This document shows, in pieces, positions 62,402 through 64,000 of a DNA stretch of 64,000 nucleotides. The stretch spans positions 1,798,001-1,862,000 of the forward strand of contig NZ_CCBB010000003.1 in assembly GCF_000613185.1 (NCBI RefSeq), read 5' to 3'. This stretch comes from Mycolicibacterium cosmeticum (lineage in GTDB: Bacteria > Actinomycetota > Actinomycetes > Mycobacteriales > Mycobacteriaceae). Every line of letters begins with the position of its first letter. Position 1 is the first letter of the stretch. Position numbers and translations under genes: made by a program. The notes below the pieces were generated by a model, which did not search any database, was not told the DNA's origin, and saw only the letters and a program-made list of their open reading frames with translations.

Positions 62402-63684
62402 GTCGCCACGCTAGCGCGTGGCCGGTCCTCCGTCATCCAGGGCGGGTCGATGCCCGCGTCCAGCCGGTTCTCGGCCTTGGCGTCGGCGTAGCGGTAGTAG
62501 AGCACGCAGAACACCACCACCAGCAGCAGCGACCAGCCGTAGGTGATCTTCATGTACTCCAGGAACCGTCCCGTGGTCGGCCAGCGCCACAGCAGCCAGC
62601 GGTCCATGGTGAGGAAGCCGTACACGCCCAGCCAGGCCGGCCAGTTGCGCACCACCGAGTTGGGCAGCACCACCGTCATCAAGAACGGGAACAGCATCAT
62701 CGAGTAGTAACCCTGTGCCAGGGACAGCACCAGCCACGACGCGATGAGCAGCACGCCCGAGGACGTCAGCATCCAGAACAGCGGATCGCGCACCCGGTAG
62801 TACCGGTACAGCAGCCACAGGCTGACGACGGCCAGGATCACCGCGACCACCCGCAGCACCAGGATCAGCCACATCGGCAGGCCGTAGTAGATGCCGTTGC
62901 CCAGGATCGACGAGTTGAAGTAGTCGCGGGTCTCGAGGATGTAGGGCACGGTGTTGCGCACGAAGCCCATCGGGTCGGCCGACAGCGGCCAGGCCACCGC
63001 GTTGAACACCAGCGGCACGGCGAACGCCGTCACCAGCGCGCGCCACTGCCGGTTCAGTACCGGCAGCAGCAGCAACGGCAGCAGCAGCGGTTTGACCACC
63101 AGCGTCAATCCGATCGCGGCGCCGGCCCACCACTGGTGGCCCACTTTCCCGGACAGCAGCCAGTAGAAGAACAGCACCTCGGCCAGCAGCAGGCAGCCGT
63201 TGATGTTGGTGAACACCAGTGTGTTGGTGACCGATTCGGTGCAGTACATGGCCAGCAGCAGGGCCGGCAGCGCCACCGAGGTCAGCGAGAACTTGAACAG
63301 CCGTACCAGAATGCAGGCCGCGATGATGACCGCCACCGAGTTGAACGCGACGAACCAGAACCGCGACGCGAACTCCGGTAGAAACCCGAAGGGCGCCAAC
63401 AGCAGCGTGCCGCCGGGCGGATACAGGTAGTGCGGATCGACGTAGTTGAAGTGCTCGTTGTAAATGTCCCAGTGCCGCCGGAAGTTGGACACCGCCCGGT
63501 ACACCGGCCCGAAATCGTCGGTGATGTAGCCGTTCGTGGACAGCACGTAGCTGCGGTGGATGATCGACATGACCGCGATCGGCCAGAGGGCCGCCCGGAC
63601 CACATTGGCGGTGGTGGGAGCGGACGTGCGAGGCCGAAAGACGCTCAGGATGATATCGGTTGGCGCCACCTGCGCACCGTACAC
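62398..63684 (-). CDS. aftC: Arabinofuranosyltransferase AftC
   Basis: 428-residue GT-C membrane glycosyltransferase with about ten transmembrane helices. The first extracytoplasmic loop carries the acidic motif GYITDDFGPVY, followed by NEHFNYVDPHYLYPPGG and TRDYFNSSILGNG. It adds alpha-1,3 branches to arabinan of arabinogalactan and lipoarabinomannan using decaprenyl-phosphoryl arabinose. GTG at 63684 gives VYGAQ, resembling the homologue as I recall it. A second GTG at 63669 lies six bases after TACGGT and is an alternative leaderless start. Confidence 0.93.
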   Translation of the reverse strand: MYGAQVAPTDIILSVFRPRTSAPTTANVVRAALWPIAVMSIIHRSYVLSTNGYITDDFGPVYRAVSNFRRHWDIYNEHFNYVDPHYLYPPGGTLLLAPFGFLPEFASRFWFVAFNSVAVIIAACILVRLFKFSLTSVALPALLLAMYCTESVTNTLVFTNINGCLLLAEVLFFYWLLSGKVGHQWWAGAAIGLTLVVKPLLLPLLLLPVLNRQWRALVTAFAVPLVFNAVAWPLSADPMGFVRNTVPYILETRDYFNSSILGNGIYYGLPMWLILVLRVVAVILAVVSLWLLYRYYRVRDPLFWMLTSSGVLLIASWLVLSLAQGYYSMMLFPFLMTVVLPNSVVRNWPAWLGVYGFLTMDRWLLWRWPTTGRFLEYMKITYGWSLLLVVVFCVLYYRYADAKAENRLDAGIDPPWMTEDRPRASVAT

Positions 63685-63704
63685 TGCAGCGCGCCGGGCT
63701 CCGT

Positions 63705-64000
63705 TCAGGCGGGGCAGAACGTGTCGGTCTCGGGCAGCTTGCCGGTATCCAGATAGCCGAGCACCGGCGGCAACGCGCAGGGCGAGTAGATCGTCGCGCC
63801 GTGGCCGATGCCCTGCCAGATCACCCGACGGCTGGTGGCGCCGGCGTTGATGATGGTCGCGGCCACCGCGGCGACGCCCTCGTTGCCGATGATCGGGTCG
63901 TTCTGGACGCCGAGCAGCAGTACCGGAATCTTGAGGTCCTTGGGGTCCTTCGGGGCGTTGCCACTGGGCCAGCTCAGGCAGTTCACCATGCGCAGCGCAC
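63705..64000 (-). CDS. TAP-like alpha/beta hydrolase, C-terminal fragment (Rv2672-like, partial)
   Basis: Only the last 98 residues are in the window; the rest lies to the right. They contain NCLSWPSG, the strand IPVLLLGVQNDPIIG with the acid residue, and the catalytic His in GIGHGATIYSPCALPP, the TAP C-terminal domain of secreted tripeptidyl-aminopeptidase-like hydrolases. Paired cysteines fit an exported enzyme. Its substrate cannot be told from this fragment. Confidence 0.75.
   Translation of the reverse strand, partial: ALRMVNCLSWPSGNAPKDPKDLKIPVLLLGVQNDPIIGNEGVAAVAATIINAGATSRRVIWQGIGHGATIYSPCALPPVLGYLDTGKLPETDTFCPA

Overview
The window is about 70% GC mycobacterial chromosome, most likely from a non-tuberculous Mycolicibacterium-type species. 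The evidence is dense gene packing, many GTG starts, 1-4 base start/stop overlaps, many leaderless-looking promoters (TANNNT followed 6-8 bases later by ATG or GTG), and a gene order that I recognise as the M. tuberculosis Rv2733c-to-Rv2672 block read in the opposite direction. Those Rv assignments are from memory; no search was run. No gap between genes exceeds 300 bases, and I saw no tRNA, rRNA, CRISPR, prophage or insertion sequence.

Layout. 1-9 kb: the end of an amino-acid ABC ATPase gene (gluA), then miaB, a small membrane protein, a DUF349 protein, a DMT transporter, and the tight miaA-dapF-hflX run with a dioxygenase-like gene ahead of it. 8.8-18.6 kb is the main accessory stretch: a secreted PE-PPE-domain hydrolase, a four-gene operon (SCP-x type thiolase, DUF35 protein, fused acyl-CoA dehydrogenase, TetR regulator) behind a palindromic operator, a BisC-like molybdoenzyme, and fadE20 behind a second palindrome. 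18.7-25.7 kb: a wall-anchored LGFP-repeat protein, the DNA-damage pair lexA/chiZ with an elaborate control region, nrdR, a PhzF-like isomerase, an alpha/beta hydrolase and a PAC2 protein. 25.8-33 kb: a lipoprotein trypsin-like protease, sthA, a DUF4192 protein, the iron regulator ideR, the stress sigma factor sigB, and small DUF3099, DUF3039, YihY, DUF7455 and DUF952 genes.

33.5-39.7 kb: RidA and an SDR reductase transcribed back to back from one shared -10 element; a 1150-residue secreted modular protein (cadherin/VCBS-like repeats, YVTN beta-propeller, PecA-like aspartic protease) whose ribosome-binding site lies in a predicted switchable hairpin; a membrane protein; and a SnoaL-like protein. 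39.7-47.7 kb: sigA, ppgK, suhB, cei, a DUF4193 gene behind an exact CRP-type site, DUF3093/dut sharing overlapping divergent -10 elements, then DUF3710, alpha/beta hydrolase, OB-fold and DUF3159 genes. 47.7-53.6 kb: a potassium module (ceoC, ceoB and a divergent APC/KimA-like permease), an RNA methyltransferase and nhaA. 53.6-64 kb: dxs, an HxlR regulator diverging from an Asp-nucleophile alpha/beta hydrolase, an RNase D-like gene, DUF3000, the haem run hemE-hemY-hemQ, msrB, aftC and the end of a TAP-like hydrolase gene.

The core genes serve tRNA modification, lysine/peptidoglycan precursors, isoprenoid and haem synthesis, sigma factors, iron and SOS control and ion homeostasis. The lineage-specific material sits between these blocks and is mostly envelope or secreted proteins and lipid/CoA metabolism with its own regulators. 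The strongest leads are regulatory: the hairpin-masked Shine-Dalgarno before the modular protease (34817-34855), the symmetric bidirectional promoters (33904-33910 and 44609-44618), and the stacked PafBC-type promoter plus LexA boxes before chiZ.
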